Shown here: one piece after another, positions 1 through 12,713 of the stretch
How the letters are laid out: each line of letters starts with the position of its first letter
Position numbering within the stretch: the stretch's first letter is position 1
NCBI GenBank assembly: GCA_032622095.1
Contig: CP136062.1
Location: 135,384,960 to 135,448,959, forward strand
Reading direction: 5' to 3'
From: Siphonodentalium dalli
Taxonomy: Eukaryota > Mollusca > Scaphopoda > Gadilida > Siphonodentaliidae
Length of the DNA: 64,000 nt
Program-made: the position numbers and the translations under genes
Notes under the pieces: model-generated
What the model was told of the DNA's origin: nothing
Database searches by the model: none
The model's input: the letters and a program-made list of their open reading frames with translations, nothing else

Positions 1-359
1 GTCCCTATCTCATAAACTGATTGTCGTCCGTGGGTGACGGGTAGTTAGACAGACAAACACGCGATTGCATATGGTATTAACTGGCGAAGAACGAGATACA
101 TAAACACACTGGCAAATGAGGCAATATGGCCTGCAAATTGCCATGCAATCGGTCGGAAGTGACTTTCTCTTGCACACTTTTTTGTACTGAAAGATTTCTG
201 AGTTACAAAATTTAGGACTTCTGTATAGTTACATGCAAGATGCGAGCAGCGAGTACACGTTTTATTATTGCCAGATCATCGAAGGCTAAATGTCAGATGT
301 GAACGATAAACGAATTATACTATTATTTATTAAAAAACAGACATTTATATACCAATGTT

Positions 360-565
360 TAAAGTTAACAAGACAAAACCTAGATAAATTAAAATTATTA
401 TTACATGTATAGTTATATTACTTTTCAACGGGGACGGCAGGTAGACAACCTTCTTGGTTATGCTGTCCCCGATAGCTCATTGAATGTTATACTATTACAC
501 TGTGTATATAATTGTATATATCATATGAATGAGTTATGAATAAATAATCATAGTCATAGTCATAG
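360..565 (+). repeat. possible LINE 3' tail
   Basis: The stretch has a GC-richer block that can fold (a GGGGACGGCAG strand facing GCTGTCCCC), then an AT-rich tract, an AATAAA-like signal and a short simple repeat of CATAGT at its end. Jockey/CR1-type retrotransposon 3' ends often look like this. No coding remnant is seen upstream, so it is only a candidate. Confidence 0.35.
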
Positions 566-572
566 AACTCAT

Positions 573-728
573 TTACTGAATTGTAAATATAATATATTGC
601 TCACATAGTGTATGTAATGGGTGGTGAACATGCTTTCTATAATCACTTTATTACTGAATTGTAAATATAATATATTGCTCACATAGTGTATGTAATGGGT
701 GGTGAACATGCTTTCTATAATCACTTTA
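573..728. repeat. 78-bp tandem duplication
   Basis: Two near-identical 78-bp copies start at 573 and 651, each opening with TTACTGAATTG. The open frame across them on the minus strand only reflects the duplication. Confidence 0.9.
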
Positions 729-788
729 TCGTTCGTATTATATTGAACCATATGCATACGTGTGTATTTGTGTCCCATGCATTATATA

Positions 789-828
789 CAGCGTATAAAC
801 ATCTGATACAGCGTATAAACATCTGATA
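789..828. repeat. 20-bp tandem duplication
   Basis: Two exact copies of a 20-bp unit that begins CAGCGTATAAAC lie back to back. Confidence 0.9.
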
Positions 829-829
829 A

Positions 830-3800
830 TATATATTCACCGGGGATCGGAACACAAGTTAACGAACTTAGTAATCGTTCCTCTCCCCATCAACACTGAT
901 GTTGATGCTGATGTGGAGATGGTTAAGAAATTTATCAAAATGGGTGAGATGTTGTTGCGCTGTAAATTTGGAAAAAGGATAAGAAAGATAAGTTTTATTG
1001 ATTCCAATTTTTTAATTTAATTAATGTTGTTGGTCGTCAGGTATTATTCGCTGATACACGGGTATACCTGTATTACAGCAGCGCAGGAACCGTGTACGGC
1101 TCTAATAAGTTTATCATCCCTCCAGTCTATATTTATTTTAATTTAAAAAAATGTTCTGCTATGTGATTGATCATTTCTATGGAAGATATTCAGAATTTCG
1201 CAAATTGCACGAAGATACACGTAGTACAAAATTAGTTCCACCACTAATCGATGTTCGTACAGCATATATTATCTCTATATTTGTTTATTTTATCGTATAT
1301 CGATTTTCTCAGTATCATATATTTTATTTATGTAAGCACGTGACAGCGTTTGCTTGAAATAAATAATGTAGCAGCGGTAGTGGTATATAGTTTAGAAGTA
1401 GTAGTATATATATAAAATAGCCGCAGAATGGTACATGGCCATGCATGATATCGAAGTTATATATCGCAAAATCAATTCAAATAGTGTATTATCTCCGTTG
1501 ATTACTTTCGGAACTGGTGGTTTCTACAAATATGACTAATTACATAATATGTAAACAACATCTGACACAGAAAATATGGCTCTGAAATAATAGTTGATAC
1601 ATGTATGTACATTGAAAGTGATGTGAACCACTCCACTGATGAGTTCCGAATGTAATACCAAAAAATCATGCCAAAAGTTATGTTCATAAATTTGATGTCC
1701 AAATAGTAAAAACACAGGGTCAGTGTTATAAGCGACTTACATGCAGTGATTATTATTGGCGCAATCATTGTCACAATGTTTATGCCAAATACTGCTCCCG
1801 AATACAGCAGTACATATTTACATTTGTACTTATAGTTCAACCGTTGTGTTCTCTCAACTGGTGCATGCAGTCAATGCGGTTGGAATATTCTACAATTTTA
1901 GTTCATTGCTGCATTCTTCCAATGGGGATTGTGTTTGGATATTAACTGATTGAATTGTATTCAATGGAATAAGTCCAATGGCCTAACAACATGTATGACA
2001 CGCGATACATTCAAGCATGATGATCGATACTTTCACGATGCATGATATCAAAGTTGTTTTGGTCACGTCGCGTACTTCCAATTTCCAAGCAGTAACGATC
2101 AGAAGAACTTTTAAAAAATATTTTCTCCCATATCACGAAATTGCAACACGAAACGATCGCTGTATATAGATTCTAGCTGGGAATTTCTTTGGATCCCACC
2201 CAAACTCCAAACCCTGTTAATGTAAATATGTTTTACCTATATATGATTGTGTTACTTTTTCTACGCCATTTTGTTTAAAGTATGTATAATATTATTGTAA
2301 ATCGGGAGAGGGGCAAAGTAAGTTTATGAAACTTACCCCCAATCCCTTTTGCATCATGCATAATATAGAAATAAACTATGTTAAAGTATCATTCAAGATA
2401 CGCTATAGCATAGTTATCCCTATGACGTTGGTGTTTATCAGTTCACTGCCACCACAGCAACACAAAAGACCAGCGAGTGACAGGCTTATATAATACATGT
2501 ACTAGCGAGTGGCAGGCTTATATAATACATGTACTAGCTTTGACGATTTGATGTAGCGTTAAAGATGCTCCCTCTAATTTGACAATTAAACTAGTTAATC
2601 TTTTAACCACAATCCTATGTTCTGATCATGCACCATGTAAATACAATTTGAAAATTTATTCCAATTAACCTTATTCGTACATTCATAAGACACGGACGCC
2701 ATGAGGACATTCCAATGCATCTAAATGATTCTGTCAAAATAAGAGTACAAAAATAAAACGTTCTTTTATATGTCTTGCTGTAAGGCAAGTAAATCATAAA
2801 CGCTCTCTAGAATAGTGGTTGATCTTTTCAAATTTCCGATTCTAATTAAAATTCGAAATCTGGTTAATCTTCCTACTTGAAAGGTAATAATCTGACCATC
2901 AAAACCCCATGAGCTGGTTCATATAGATTCCATTTGATTATTGTCGTGTATGCAAAATCTATAAATAGTAGTGCTATTGTGCGACAAGTTTAACATCGAA
3001 TGTATCTTTATTCCGACTGTAGATTTTTCAGACTGATGATGTTAGCCTTGTGAGAACATGAGAACAAAAACAGATGTTATTTTCAAAAATGGTTCGTTGT
3101 TGCAACACGGGTTTAAGAAATATTTTTAATTCTTCTTACTTCTTTGACAATTCGCGAAGCCAATTTCGGAATATTTCCGAACATATGTTTACTTAAATTA
3201 GCACACGCAAAGATGGAAAGTGTTCATGTATCAACTTGGTTGTAAGCCCTTTTGTATCATTATCTTGTTTTTGCTTGGATTCATGAATATTAAATTGAAA
3301 TCTTCTCTATCAATTTAGCAAAACACTATTCAAATCTGGAAATCCTCAACATACTTTTATATGTTTTGAAATTTAGTAATTAGTGTGTGCCTAAGGAATG
3401 TAATTGCGCCTGTCATACATTTGAGCTCCTTCGGTAAATTTATCAAAATTCCTAAAATTGCTTTATCATTACATAACAAGATCTGAAGACAACATCTCAC
3501 CAATTGCAATTTAAGCTTGGTTATGACCGACTGAATTCCAAACGGAGATAACTTTCGTCAAAGCCTATATGGTTTGCTCTCCAATACTCTCATATGCATA
3601 TGATTCATAGCATGTCACTTGTTATGGGTCAGACGTATACGTTTTGACAAAAAAATGTATTTTCTCAAAATCTGTCAGAAATTTCTTTGGGAAATTTGGT
3701 ACAAGCGATTGTTGTGACAGAATATTTAAGAACCAACCACTCATTGGATGTTATAACCTCATTTGCTTTACGGTTATGTCAAGAAACATATTTAAGTTAC

Positions 3801-5477
3801 ACTTTTTTTCTGGTACCAAGAACTTCTGTAAAGTATATGTTTTCAAAGGTGCATCGTGTATCCAAGACATCATATCTGAAGAACGTGAGAGGAGACTTAA
3901 TTTTTCTTGATTCGTGAAATTTAATGATTATTTTCAATTAGAAAGGCAACTACCCTTAAATAGTTTTCTATATTTGAGAATGCTTATGTCATGCCTGTTG
4001 ATCAATGAAAATTTTGGTTGAGATGAGTTCTGTGTCATGTGTGCATAACCAAGTTAGAGCTGACCACCATATATCTTAACACTGTGGCCTAATTCCAGTT
4101 GATTTTTCTCTGCAAGAGTGGACCACACTGCACATCAACAATTGTTTTCATTGGGCTGAAATATTTGTGACTGCTTTATTCTTCATTGTAATATATGGAG
4201 GTATGATGCTATATTATACAATAACAATCTAACTTAACACTGTGATACAAATGAAGCCTGCTCTCATAGAGCCAAGACAATAAGCCATTTTGTGATTGGA
4301 GTGTTTTGTGAAATTATTAGTTATGCTAGCAATTCTTGGTACCAAAAGGGGCAAAACAGAAAATAATATTTTCAACTTCCCAAACATATTAAAATCAATG
4401 TTTTTATCGCCTCTTAATATTTGCTCAGATTATATATACACTGATGATGACATGTGAAAGTGAAGATTTTTCGCCAGATAGATCCAGAGAAATTCTTTGT
4501 TTTTGGCTGGATTTATACAAAACGTGCGTTTCCCCTTTAACCGTGCATTACAAATTTGTATATGGCTTAATGTGTGTGTATTTTGGGAAGGATACATATT
4601 GTGTACAATAACATTTCGTAAGGCAATATTTTGGCAATTCTGTCACTAAAAACCTAAAAAGGTTACTTCAGTAATCAGTATAATTCATGTCAAACATGTG
4701 TTACAAAATCCCAAAAGAATCTAAAATTAATATAAAGTAAACAAGCCCGACAGCATAAAAGAAATTGATTTACATGTTAGACTATATTTAATGATAAAAT
4801 GTATTTGTCTCGGACAATGCTTCTCTCTATCCAACATCCGTAACATTCATTTGTAACTTCGCACTCGAGTGGACATTTTCGATATATCTTGCATTTATCA
4901 GGCAAAATATAGTCACAATATATTACAACGAAATTAAATTGTGTGTATAGTTTTATTTACTTCTGATCAATTGTATTTCCATAAATGGACTTGAGTGGAC
5001 GACGTTGAATATGGTTTCTCCTAAGTCACATTATACAAGATATAAGAAAATTATTATACTATATTCTGCGCTTGGCCTAACATGCATGAAGAAATTAGTC
5101 TTTCGCCATTAAAAAATAGATTGTTTTCAGGGTTCCAGTTTAATTTATATATATCCTGTTTAGCTTTTCATCGATATTCGTGTACAAAATAACCTGACGA
5201 ACTCTAAAACTACTATCCGGAAGACACTAACTTGTTACATATGTAGCATTATATGTTATATATAGTTTTAATGATACAGCGAACACTTATAGCTTTAATA
5301 ACACGTAATGTTTTAAATAATAATACTTTTTCCAACAATATTAGATGTAAAATTATAGTTACGATTCAGTTATGCTGTTATGATTATGGCTAGTTTAACC
5401 GGATATCTGGAACCCTGAATAAATCTTTAAATAATACAAGAAAACAATAAAATAGAACTGTTATTTCCTATACTTAC
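830..5477 (-). other. homeobox gene intron 1 (5' part)
   Basis: Everything below the splice donor of the homeobox exon should be intron for the minus-strand gene. I found no homeodomain exon (no WFQNRR-type frame) in it, so the intron exceeds about 5.4 kb and leaves the window. Inside are a 32-bp tandem duplication (2472-2535) and a hairpin at 2310-2340 with stem GTAAGTTT/AAACTTAC between GGGG and CCCC, followed by an AATAAA-rich end that could be another LINE tail. Small frames here look random. Confidence 0.5.
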
Positions 5478-5745
5478 GGTTGGGGTGAAACTGTATGTAA
5501 GGGTAAGCTGCGGCATACCAGCTAAGCCATGACACAGGCATTTGGTCTGGAGATAGATTATGAAGAAACGGACCCGGTGGATAAGGCGGTGTCGTCACAC
5601 TCGTGCTATCTGGCTTGGATTTCGTTTCGGTTATTTCTTCATCCTTGTCTTCCACTTTTTCGGGTTCGTCATCTTTGGACAAAATGCTGCTGATCGAGAA
5701 TGACTTTTTTGTCGCCGATGAAGGTCCTTTATTTTCTGCTGACAT
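5478..5745 (-). CDS. homeobox gene exon 1 with EH1 motif
   Basis: The exon encodes the N-terminus of a probable homeodomain transcription factor. It starts at an ATG at 5745 with A at -3 and runs 89 codons plus one base to a consensus donor, C|GTAAGTAT, at 5477. Residues 16-22 read FSISSIL, an engrailed-homology-1 octapeptide-type motif that recruits Groucho/TLE co-repressors. An acidic, Lys/Glu-rich linker (23-45), a Pro-rich stretch (53-59, PPYPPGP) and an aromatic segment (73-86, with WLSWYAAAYPYI) follow. EH1 near the N-terminus and aromatic residues before the homeodomain are usual in NK-like (ANTP-class) and some PRD-class proteins. The homeodomain itself must lie in a later exon outside the window. 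I cannot settle the family; NK7-like is one option. Homeobox identity is inferred from motif layout, not from a seen homeodomain. Confidence 0.7.
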
Positions 5746-6360
5746 TTTGGTTTATTAACTAGAATATTCTCTCCTTCACAAATTGTTTCAATTTACCAAA
5801 TTTTGTGTGTTTGATAAATCGTTTAACGTCCGTTTATTATAACCATCCTGAGTCTGAATACGCGGTTCAAGATAGCATGCCGGACAACAGAAATTTGTTC
5901 TAAATAAAATGCGTGATGGTTCTGGAAGGTGATATAAATTCTAAAAATAAATATTAGTTTGCTGACGCCTCATACCCTGAGAATATTTCTGGGAAACAAA
6001 ATGTTTGTCGTCGTTATTTAGAATACAAAGACGTGTGATAGATCATCATGAGCATTTCCACTATTAGATGACAGTTGACAATAAAAGGCGACCAATCAGA
6101 TCGACTCTCCCATTCAATCGTCGGCGGTAATTACCTGTTTATAATTACAGTCTTTTCATTGGTCCGCAAAGTATCGTGTAACGAGAGGCGGCGCGTGGTG
6201 TGACAGTTTCTCGCTGCGAATTGTCTGCGTACTTTTTCCAATATCATTACGCACATCATTAGATAGATTGAGTAAATTAGACGAGCATTTGACTGACTGA
6301 TGCTCCACACCTGATTGTCGCCTCATGGAAGGTGAAACAATCTAGGTTCGTGTGATTTAA
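5746..6360 (-). promoter_or_regulatory. probable promoter of the homeobox gene
   Basis: The segment directly upstream of the exon-1 ATG is less AT-rich than its surroundings. It carries two CCAAT boxes (CCAAT at 6092-6096 on plus, ATTGG at 6158-6162) and a GC-rich stretch near 6185-6197. Between the boxes are two TAATTA cores (6128-6133 and 6142-6147) in inverted arrangement, the classic homeodomain-binding core. No clear TATA box was found at a fixed spacing. The transcription start cannot be placed. Confidence 0.4.
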
Positions 6361-7782
6361 AGCCACATGGCGGTTTACGCTCCAAAATATCACTATTAAT
6401 ATTCCCTTTTGATTTCTTCTCGGTATCGAAATAGATCGATAAATACATGAACTGCCTTTCCGTGTGCATTATATGTCCCAGAAAGACGCATTGAAATCAT
6501 AACAAATACAACATTGAACACGTTGTTTTGGTCCCAAAGAAACAACAGCCATGTGCACGGCACGAAACAGAAAAGAGCGTTCAGCTGGACAATGGCTGTG
6601 AGTTTGGCAAGTATTTTCCAGAGCATATGAAGCCGGTATATCAATATTTCGTGTATTTGTCAACCCATTTGATATTTTTTTCCAAGTTACGTAGACAAAT
6701 TTGGAAGATCGAATGAGCCATGTCCATTTAAACTGAGACATCATATATATGTACAAATTTTCTGACAATTCATCATGGTCCTCTCTTACACATATTCGGG
6801 GCTAAAACTGGCACTAAAAATTGCCCAACAACTTTTAAAGCAAATATCAAAGATGGTTATATATGACACACTAATGTGTAACACAGTTATCACATGAAGA
6901 ATAAAACTATCTCTCTTACAACCAAAATAAAATCAACGAGTGTTTTCGTGGTTGGTTCTTCGATATTCGACAAACTGGACGGCTAACTTCTAACAAAGAT
7001 CAGCATAACAATCATATGGATGTTACTACTATTAAAGGTGGTGTCACACCCATGTTATAAACAGTTAATCGTTCAATGCATTCAACCCATACACAGCGGT
7101 ATAGGCTTATGTTAAAAACTGTCTGAAAATTGGCAAGAATGTTTCCCGTTCGGACTCGTTTTGTCTGGTTTCTTTGCCGTAGAATGATCCATTTATAACG
7201 TGAAAACATATATACATGTGCCATACCATGATTTTATCACATAAGTAGCCCGTAAACCCGGCCTCATATTTTTTAGTAAGCCACACGTGTATTATCTGAA
7301 CGCGCAGTTACGTAATATCATAGCGCAATGCTGTCGATGTCAAGACCGGAACTTTATTATTATGCTAATTAGAATATAATTATGATAATCAATTTGTGTT
7401 GGGTTATTTAGTGTTGACTGTGAGATAAACATGGTTGATACGGGTGTTTGAAAAAATAAGAAATTACTTGTATCCACTTATGAAATAATTCAAATATTCA
7501 ACCAAAACCCGTCGGTATCCTCTATATATTGTTATATTTAAGTGATAAAATGTGTAACACACCACTGTATTTATATCTTCTGAGATGTTGTTATAAAATT
7601 ATCTCTTATGAAAAAATTAAACTCGCCAAGTTTTTTTTTGTGAATGGTTCTTTAATATTCGACAAATTCTGCGACTGTAATTAATTTCGGCAGTACAATC
7701 ACTTGTGGAAAATCGTGGATTGTACTGCTAGTAAATGGTGTGTGCATTCATTTTGCAGTTCGTAGTCAAAATTATATCACAC

Positions 7783-7905
7783 CAAAAGCCATTTGACGAT
7801 TTGCCTGGAATTTGCCAAGCAAAGTTTCCAGCGTATGGATTAAAGTCTTGATAGGCTACTCCTCCCATTGTTCCTACACGACAAAGGGACCCTATGTTTC
7901 CTGCT
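7783..7905 (-). CDS. candidate internal exon, function unknown
   Basis: A 123-bp minus-strand segment lies between a good acceptor (GATGCTTTCAG|A) and a possible donor (TTTTG|GTGTGA). Both boundaries are phase 2, so the segment would add exactly 41 codons without changing frame. The peptide is rich in Gly, Asn and aromatics (it contains GTMGGVAYQDFNPYAGNF) and looks less random than nearby frames. I do not recognise the family and see no partner exons. It could be a decayed or chance frame. Confidence 0.25.
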
Positions 7906-9031
7906 CTGAAAGCATCAAATGGGTTATTGAGTCCCTTCGAGAGCGCTTTGCACTTTTTCTCCAAAGCCCAAAGTAGAATACTAAATAAATACTCTTATAC
8001 CATATTATAATACACCTGAATACATTTTCATATGCTGATGTTAATTTTCGGTTATTATTGAGAGGAAATAAGTATATCCCATATATTATATAGACATGTG
8101 TATGACTGACACGATACTGAGGCATAGCATGTTGCTATACACAAATGAACAAACATGTTTGACCAAAATTAACGAATGTACAAACACAAATATCCTAATG
8201 CTCTAACCCATGTTCCATATTAAACACTTTAATTGCAAGAACGTGATATCAAATCTTTAAATGACCCCTTCTTACCTTCAATGATAGCTTGAATCCAATC
8301 ACTTGTTCGCTCCACAATATACTTGACATTCAGACATATATAAAATGTAAAATGGCTGCCAAAAAAACTATGATTTTTTTTTAATATTTCCTGTCAAATT
8401 ATCTATCGACATACAGATACATGATGAAAAACTGGTTGTTTTTATTTTTTTAAACCAATTTGTTCTTAATTCGAACATATCTGTCATATTGTGAGGATAA
8501 CACGTGTTGTTATAATACTATATAGCATACATTGGTTATAAAGGATAATGATTTTTCACTTCAAACTGATTGTTTGAAATAGTTATTTTTTTTAATTCAC
8601 GAATGGGGCACCACCTTAAGGGTGCATTCACACGTTAGAAAAGTAGCCAGCGAATTGCTTCAGACAATTCGGCGTTGCTGGTTATAGAAACATGAGTCCA
8701 TACACAAGTTCAAACCTAACGTGATAAAAAAAAACATCTTTTCTTCGTTTGATTTGGGATCCGTGAGGTCATATCACCCGAGAAAGGGAACAGAGTCAAG
8801 AAACACGAAGCAACTGAGAGTACGGTGAATAGAGATAAAGGAGAAACATACAGCATACAACTAAAAGCATCAGGTCAAAATACAAAGATAGCACTGCCTG
8901 ACCATGTTCGGCTCAGCAGTCCATTTCACCGCACATCTAACTTTTATAAATTAACCACATGTCCGACCATTTTTTAGCATCTAGATATGAAAGTTGATTA
9001 TCAGCTTAATTGTTTTTTGTATGTTATGTTA

Positions 9032-9283
9032 TTAGTCCCTGATACGACACGGACGAACAGTTATTGAGTGTGCACCGATACATTTTGAGGAATTAATTGG
9101 TTCTGAACAATTCTTATATTCATCCCCTGGAGAATAACACCATGCAGGTATATAATCTTTAATCTTACATTGTTCTTGACTATGGCCATAACATTGGCAC
9201 TTTTTCTTCATCAATGGTTTTGGGCATTCGTTACACATTTGTAACTCTACACGACGCAAGTTCAACTGATACCTCCGACTCAT
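9032..9283 (-). CDS. candidate Cys-rich terminal exon
   Basis: An 83-codon minus-strand frame from an ATG at 9283 to a stop at 9032 has about nine cysteines in its last 70 residues, with a CQCYGHSQEQC cluster and an ending VRPCRIRD. Cysteine spacing like this suits an extracellular, disulphide-bonded module. There is no signal peptide at the N-terminus, so if real it is more likely the last exon of a secreted protein whose earlier exons are not recognised. No family was identified. Confidence 0.25.
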   Translation of the reverse strand: MSRRYQLNLRRVELQMCNECPKPLMKKKCQCYGHSQEQCKIKDYIPAWCYSPGDEYKNCSEPINSSKCIGAHSITVRPCRIRD

Positions 9284-10694
9284 ACAGATCAGCTATATAT
9301 ATAGCGGGGTTTTTGTTCAACAGAAGCCCATGCTATTCTATTCAAAGTCTTGGGTTACGACGTATTTGTAACAAAGTAACTGGTTACAAATGCGTCGTAT
9401 TTTTATTCTGTACCAAAATCTGCCATATATGGATTTCCATTATCCAGCAATAGTTTCCAGCGTCTTACCAATAACAAACGAAGCAGGTCTTCTTTACGAT
9501 ATCACCAACGATAAGTACCAAGAGCTGACGGAATATCTCAGCATCAGTGAGACTTAGACAATCGTCACTCATGATGCTTTGTTGAGTTGCTATTTAACAA
9601 TCACGTGTTCGACGACCAATCTGAACGGCTCGGTCATTTCCGCTTTAGCATTGAAATAACCTCTCCCATAAGTATAGAGACCATATCTGGCCGACTAATG
9701 TATATCAGTCATGTGATTGGTAATGTGCATACCACCGGAAAATTCGTCTATTGATCCTGACCGAATTAGTTCTATTATTATTTGGATCACAATTTGTTTT
9801 TTATTGAACTAATGACTTATTTGTCTGTTGTAAATCTTTGCGTTCTCCCAAATTGCGCAACCGGTATATAATAATAATGAATGAGTAAAGACCATCGCCT
9901 TATTACAGGGGTCGTGTAATGTAGCCTTACGCGAATATGGTGGCTATTTATGGGTGATGTTATTTCCATGCGAAAGCGGAAATGGCCGAGCTTTTGCGAT
10001 TGGTTCGACGACTAGTCAAGCAGCCGCCTAAGACTATGTCAATGATTGCGGTTACACTATTACCCCAGTTGCTGAGAAATGCCGATACTATTCCATGCTG
10101 CCATTTATAGGCGCTTCACTAGAGCAGCTTACCCTTACCCAACAAACCAGATACATATTTCGTATCTAGGTACGACGAAGAGACCACAACACAAGTGACC
10201 TTGCCGAAGGGTCATAAACTGGCGCGGGATTTGAAACTTCCACTGACAGGAAAACAGTACAACAATGTTTACAGATACCGTTATTGTAATATGAAACTCT
10301 ATGAAGAAGAGTGATGTAGGACGGCAGTGGACCATGACCTATGCCGAACCCCCGAAAGTCTTCCATTTATGTCTCATTTGATACGGCCTCCTTGGCGCTA
10401 CTAATACGTAAAACACCATCACGTGATGCACCCACAACAAACGTTATCACATTAGGGGACGCATACCCATCGCAGTGGGGCGGTGTAAATATTCTAACTC
10501 AAGTCCGGGCCCGTGCAACCGGGCAATATTGAAGCAATTTGCACAACAGCATGATTATAAAGAGCTAATTTCTTCAACAGCTTACAGCATATATCACAGC
10601 ATCGATTTGAACAAAAATTAATCTACAAAGACAGGCCAGTAACATATACATGTAGTTCATTTGAACCGTGAATATTTGAATACTTGACACTTAA

Positions 10695-11136
10695 AGGTAC
10701 TCAATCCGAATTAACACTTGCAAATTACTATTTCCTTGGCTTCGGGGGTAAAAAATATTTGATTCGAGTCCAGGAACCCTCCCATCAAAGCTAGGAGTGA
10801 TCAGATACGATATTTTAAATCTATTATTTTAATTAGAAGTGGCCCAGTAAATTGTCGACGAGAAGAACTTATCTGTCAAGATAGCGGATGAAGATCGACA
10901 ACTCTAAATTCCAGTGGATTTTTTGTGTCAGATATTTGACAACCGACAAAATTTCGTTGAACAAAACGTTGATAAATAACAGGTTTTGGGCAATTTTATA
11001 CTATAGTTGACTGTGGTTAGCATTATTTTTGTGCAATTAATCGATTCTGATAACTGTAGCGGCATTTCAAAAATTTTTGTTGTTGTTGTTGTTGAAATCT
11101 GATGATATGGGGACCGTCGAATCGGATTGAGTACCT
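10695..11136. mobile_element. TTAA-flanked MITE (442 bp)
   Basis: A 15-bp perfect terminal inverted repeat, AGGTACTCAATCCGA, opens at 10695, and its reverse complement ends at 11136. Both ends are flanked directly by TTAA (10691-10694 and 11137-11140), the target duplication typical of piggyBac-type transposition. No transposase frame is inside, so it would be non-autonomous. Assignment to piggyBac rests on TTAA alone. Confidence 0.75.
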
Positions 11137-11140
11137 TTAA

Positions 11141-12131
11141 AAATGTTGTTAGAAAATAATTCGAACGGCAACCATATAGCTTCAATATCTATAATATACG
11201 CACGTTTTGCATAAATCCGGGCAAAATGTCAAGTCGCTTTCGACAAGGAATTTCTCTCAGTCTGACGCTATTAACAAAAACATGAATTCCACATATGATC
11301 CTCATTGCATACATAATCTGACAAGTTATTCAAAGAAAGAGAGTGGGCAGTTGGACTTGAAGCGCCCGGGATGGTCGAAAAGGTCGAGTGATCTCCTTCA
11401 TCTTGCGATTTGTTGATTTATGTATATAGTGTTTGTTATCACCATAGCTTGCCTGATGATGCGGTGTAGGGGCAGAGCCCACAAGATTTAATATGCATGG
11501 GGTCCACTAGCTAGATTCTACCAGCTATAGAAGCAGGAGTGCAGAGGTGTGATGTAAAGTAGAACGGATTAACTATGGGAGGGTGGGGAGGGGACACAAA
11601 TCTGTTAATTTCGATATGTTGTGTTTATTTGAGATTATAATTGATAAAATGAAAATCGAAGTCATTATTTTACAATGAAGTATCAAAATGTGACATATGT
11701 ACACGAATATTTTGACAGACCTTTTTTATGATATGCATGGAAGCGATTATCATTTAGAGAACACACAAAACAAGGATTATAATATATGTGATGGATTAAA
11801 ATAGTATTTAACTCTTTATGTATACCAAGAATTAGAATAATTCATAATTTCATAAAACAAGTAAATTACAAACAAAGCATGTAATCTTAGCTCTCTGAGA
11901 GGGAGCTTCATTTGTGTATACATGATATAACATCATACCCCATATATAATACAATACGAATAAAGGAGCCACAAATATACAGCCAGATACATCTTTGTAT
12001 ACGCAATCGTTCAACATTAATGAAAATTCTTAAATCAGTATGTATAGGTGGCTCTCTTCTTAGATGAAATTAATTATAATTTTATGTTAATAAAGCAAAA
12101 TCAAGTTATACCTCCCATGATGTTATGAATA
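11141..12131. other. intergenic DNA, nothing recognised
   Basis: AT-rich sequence. The 69-codon frame at 11207-11416 has no domain character. No repeat or RNA gene was recognised. Confidence 0.5.
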
Positions 12132-12713
12132 TCTCATATATATTTTGAAGACCTCTGTCTGTCTGTACCGGTATGTCCTTTATAGAATCGAAAACGGGTT
12201 GACCGATCGAGACCAAACTTCTTATCCAAATGTAAAATGCCACTGGAATCGTCGACGTCGCATTTTGGAGAAGCCCAGATCACCCACTCTCCACTCTCAG
12301 TCACAAAAAACGGCGGTTAATCAAGTGATAATTTAATGAGCGTTTGTTTTTGACGCTTCGCTATAAAGAGCGTTTGTTTACCATTCAACGTTATTAGCAT
12401 CTGCAGAGAGATATACGGGCCATAGTACTCTTATAACATTTCTGCAATATAATTGCATCAAAGTGAATGTATGACACTTAGGTCAGGGCTTATGGGGGGG
12501 GGGGGGAGTTAGTGTGGATATAGGCATAATGCTTCTCAGAAATCCCGGTTACAAACCAAAACTCAGAAATCCCGGTTACAAACCAACACTCACAATTTCG
12601 TCTTTTGCATCAGAGTGGAGCTTTTTATCGGGTCGCATGGAGTGTTGTGTTTTGGACGGGTAAAATCAAGGTAAAATCGGGTTAGCCCGGACGAAGTCGG
12701 GCCCACCAGCTAG
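12132..12713 (+). mobile_element. Helitron-like element, copy 1 (divergent)
   Basis: The element begins TCTCATATATATTTTGAAGA after a host A, and carries CTGTCTGTCTG and an ACCGATCGAGACCAAACTT block. It ends with a short hairpin (CCCGGAC-GAA-GTCGGG) and then CTAG at 12710-12713. A 5' TC, a 3' hairpin a dozen bases from CTRR, insertion between A and T, and no terminal inverted repeat are the Helitron hallmarks. No Rep/helicase frame is present, so it is non-autonomous. It contains a direct 26-bp duplication near 12537-12590. Confidence 0.65.

Larger units (their letters stand above)
6361..10690. other. intergenic DNA with weak exon candidates
   Basis: AT-rich sequence without a recognisable gene. 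Frames of 60-100 codons occur on both strands but lack domain features, except for the two minus-strand candidates listed separately (7783-7905 and 9032-9283). No clear repeat structure was seen. Confidence 0.5.
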
